A DNA stretch of 13,130 nucleotides, taken from a candidate division FCPU426 bacterium (GTDB lineage: Bacteria > Oederibacteriota > JAAXVQ01 > JAUVAV01). Positions 11,273 to 13,130 of the stretch are shown piece after piece. The stretch lies in NCBI GenBank assembly GCA_030619365.1, contig JAUXBQ010000054.1, forward strand, positions 1-13,130, written 5' to 3'. A program made the position numbers and the translations under genes. The notes under the pieces are model-generated. The model was given only the letters and a program-made list of their open reading frames with translations, had not been told where the DNA came from and searched no databases. Numbering within the stretch: position 1 is the stretch's first letter; each line of letters begins with the position of its first letter.

Positions 11273-13130
11273 TTATTTCAAAAATCCGACCTTGCCGCGC
11301 TTCTCGCCGCTGGTTCCCTTGATAACGTAAATATAAATGCCGCTGGCCACGATTCGGCCCCTTTCATTGTTCACGTACCATACCAGGCGGTCCGTGGTGT
11401 CGTTCTTCTGGATGGTCTTGACCAGTTTGCCGTCCAGGGTGTAGAGCCGCAGGGTGGCGACCTGGTCGGGTACAAACAGGAACGTAAAGCTCTTGTTGAC
11501 TGATTCATCGTATTTCAGGGGGTTGGGATAGTTGATTACGTCATCCCAGGTGGAGCGCCGGATAAAGAGGGAATTGGACACCACCGGGGTCGGCTCGCTG
11601 CTGGTATAGACCGAGAGGGTATACGAGCCCTCCTGCGCGGGATTTTGGATTTGGGCGGAAGAACTGATAATGATCGTCACCAGGTCCGAGCCCCCGGTAT
11701 CGGGCACATCGACCGGCGAGGTCATGGTCAGAGTCTGTCCCGTGATCACGGGCGCCGTATTTAAAACCGTACCATTAATCAGGATATCGTTGGTTCCGAT
11801 CGCAGTGGGCAGGATGAATTCCACCGGGAAATCAATAATGATCGTGCTGGTGTCGGCGAGCAGTCTGCCGTAAGCTCCCGTGTTGAACGTGATCTGGTAA
11901 CGTCCGAAGGAATTGATGAACATCGGGAACAGATCGACCTGGGGTGGCGTGATCTGGGTCGTGGTGGAGGCGCTGATTTGGTAGGGATTGGAGAGCACGG
12001 ACAAGGGTTCGATGCTGGTGTAGGCGCTCAACTGATACATAGCCGGGATGTTCGGATTGGCCAAGCCGAAGCCAGGGTAAAACACCACGGTGATGGTTTT
12101 GTCCAGCGCTCCCGCGTCCATGTTAATGGGCGAAGTGATCTCAATGGTCGAATTCGAAAGCTTGCGCACGCTGATGACCGGAGTGCCGTTAACCGTGATC
12201 CCGGACGCCACGGCTGTCGGGGGCATCGTGGTTTCATTCGGGAAGGTGATGATAATCTGGTTGACACCGTCCGAGAGACTGCCATTGGCCCCCAACCGGA
12301 ATACCACGGTGTACTGCGCGTTCGCGAAAATAGAATCCGGCGAGACCGTCACTGTGGGCGCACTGATGTTGGAATCAGCGGTGATGGTGTAATAACCGGA
12401 CAGCCAGGCCGTGGGCTCGGAATCCGTGTGGATGTCCGTCATCCAATAGGTGCCCTGTCCGGGATTATTCACACCAGCCGCGGGCAGGAAGATTACCGTG
12501 GCCAGGCCGCCGTTGGCAACTGCGACGCCCAGGGGGACCGGCACGTCCGCATTCAGTCCGGCGGTCGTGATCGCGGAGGTGGTGGCTATGCCATTGACCG
12601 TGACCGAGCCGGCCGGGATCGTGGGCGGCAGCGTCGTGCCGGCTGGGAAGAGCACTGAAACCGTGTTGCCGCCTTCCAAGCGGCCGTAATTGCCAACTTC
12701 AAAGTCAAAGGTGTATTGAGCCGGTAAGCCCCCCAGGGTAGGCGCCACTGCCACGGATACCACGTCCGTGTCGCTTGGCAAAGGCCCGGATATGTGCGTG
12801 CCGGCCGAGGCCACGAGATTGTAATTCATGGAGCCCGTGGGCTGGGCCGTGGTGCTGACGCTCATGGGATAAGTGCCCGGAATGCTGGGATTCGTAAAGA
12901 TGACGGCCGGTGGTATGGCCACGGCCGTATTCACGCTGGGAATGACGTCCGAACCGCCCAGCCTGATGCTAATGGAGCGGCTTACCGCGTAGCCGGTGGC
13001 CCAGGTCACTGGCACGACGCCGATAGTAATGCCGGCAATCGGGCCCCCGGGCACTACCGTGTTATAGGGGAAGAGCAAAATAACACCGCTACGATTGGCC
13101 CGCAGCACCACGTCGGGGGTGAAATTGACC
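11273..13130 (-). CDS. secreted tandem-repeat protein with C-terminal type A sorting / FlgD-Ig-like domain (5' end outside window)
   Basis: The frame stays open to the right edge (it reads VNFTPDVVLRANRSG at the edge), so the N-terminus is missing and the GTG at 13111 is probably not the start. Numbering from that GTG, the protein is made of beta-rich modules of about 137 residues. Modules begin near 133 (YTFDFEVGNYGRL), 267 (YTVVFRLGANGSL) and 405 (YQITFNTGAYGRL), each ending in a line such as GTYWMTDIHTDSEP or GSYTLSVYTSSEPTP; an incomplete module precedes them. Each also has an FP-x-x-T/F-x-(L/M)P segment and a VNG turn. Residues about 526-612 form a C-terminal domain: NYPNP, ATLRLYTLDGKLVKTI, VASGIYIYVIKG, and a basic end KRGKVGFLK, as in type IX sorting or FlgD-Ig-like domains. 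It contains no Cys and is probably a surface or secreted adhesive or matrix protein. It converges on the MMPL operon. Module function is not known. Confidence 0.85.
   Translation of the reverse strand, partial: VNFTPDVVLRANRSGVILLFPYNTVVPGGPIAGITIGVVPVTWATGYAVSRSISIRLGGSDVIPSVNTAVAIPPAVIFTNPSIPGTYPMSVSTTAQPTGSMNYNLVASAGTHISGPLPSDTDVVSVAVAPTLGGLPAQYTFDFEVGNYGRLEGGNTVSVLFPAGTTLPPTIPAGSVTVNGIATTSAITTAGLNADVPVPLGVAVANGGLATVIFLPAAGVNNPGQGTYWMTDIHTDSEPTAWLSGYYTITADSNISAPTVTVSPDSIFANAQYTVVFRLGANGSLSDGVNQIIITFPNETTMPPTAVASGITVNGTPVISVRKLSNSTIEITSPINMDAGALDKTITVVFYPGFGLANPNIPAMYQLSAYTSIEPLSVLSNPYQISASTTTQITPPQVDLFPMFINSFGRYQITFNTGAYGRLLADTSTIIIDFPVEFILPTAIGTNDILINGTVLNTAPVITGQTLTMTSPVDVPDTGGSDLVTIIISSSAQIQNPAQEGSYTLSVYTSSEPTPVVSNSLFIRRSTWDDVINYPNPLKYDESVNKSFTFLFVPDQVATLRLYTLDGKLVKTIQKNDTTDRLVWYVNNERGRIVASGIYIYVIKGTSGEKRGKVGFLK

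Noticed and set aside
11978..12658. 226-codon ORF on the + strand opposite the repeat protein
   Set aside because: It is a long antisense frame caused by the GC-rich, biased codons of the minus-strand gene. The residue mix (many G, R, H, V) is that of a shadow frame, with no ribosome site and no recognisable domain.

Overview
This 13.1 kb window comes from a GC-rich, diderm (Gram-negative) bacterium. The evidence is a lipoprotein lytic transglycosylase, a periplasmic LolA-like protein, an outer-membrane beta-barrel ending in Phe, and a large secreted repeat protein with a C-terminal type A sorting (FlgD-Ig-like) domain. Such sorting domains, together with the two interspersed repeat types seen here, are what I would expect in an uncultured lineage (FCB or PVC groups, or candidate phyla such as Omnitrophota) rather than a model organism. 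The sequence alone does not fix the phylum.

Left part (1-1625): a possible tail of an upstream gene, a good sigma70-type promoter, then a two-gene unit. The first gene encodes a 207-aa protein I do not recognise. The second encodes a metallophosphoesterase-fold protein that has lost most of its metal ligands. The unit ends at a clear intrinsic terminator.

Housekeeping unit (about 1627-5762): a LysM-containing MltD-like lytic transglycosylase, glutamine-dependent NAD+ synthetase (nadE), and a divergent tRNA-dihydrouridine synthase. They are closely packed on the + strand and probably cotranscribed.

Envelope export unit (about 5794-10666): a 12-TM MMPL/RND transporter, a LolA-like periplasmic protein that overlaps it by 4 bp, and an outer-membrane beta-barrel. 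Together they span inner membrane, periplasm and outer membrane and look like a hydrophobic or lipid cargo export route. A 59-bp palindromic interspersed repeat sits between the second and third genes.

Right part (10663-13130): a 584-bp insertion bounded by perfect 20-bp inverted repeats, with a second, inner pair of inverted repeats tightly framing a GxxExxY (PDDEXK-like) gene. The inner repeats supply that gene's Shine-Dalgarno sequence and its last codons. The insertion lies exactly at the stop codon of the barrel gene, between it and a convergent minus-strand gene. That last gene encodes a secreted protein of about 137-residue tandem modules ending in a sorting domain, and it runs off the right edge of the window.

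The most interesting points are the nested inverted-repeat element with its embedded gene, the three-part export operon, and the phosphoesterase pseudoenzyme next to an unrecognised protein.
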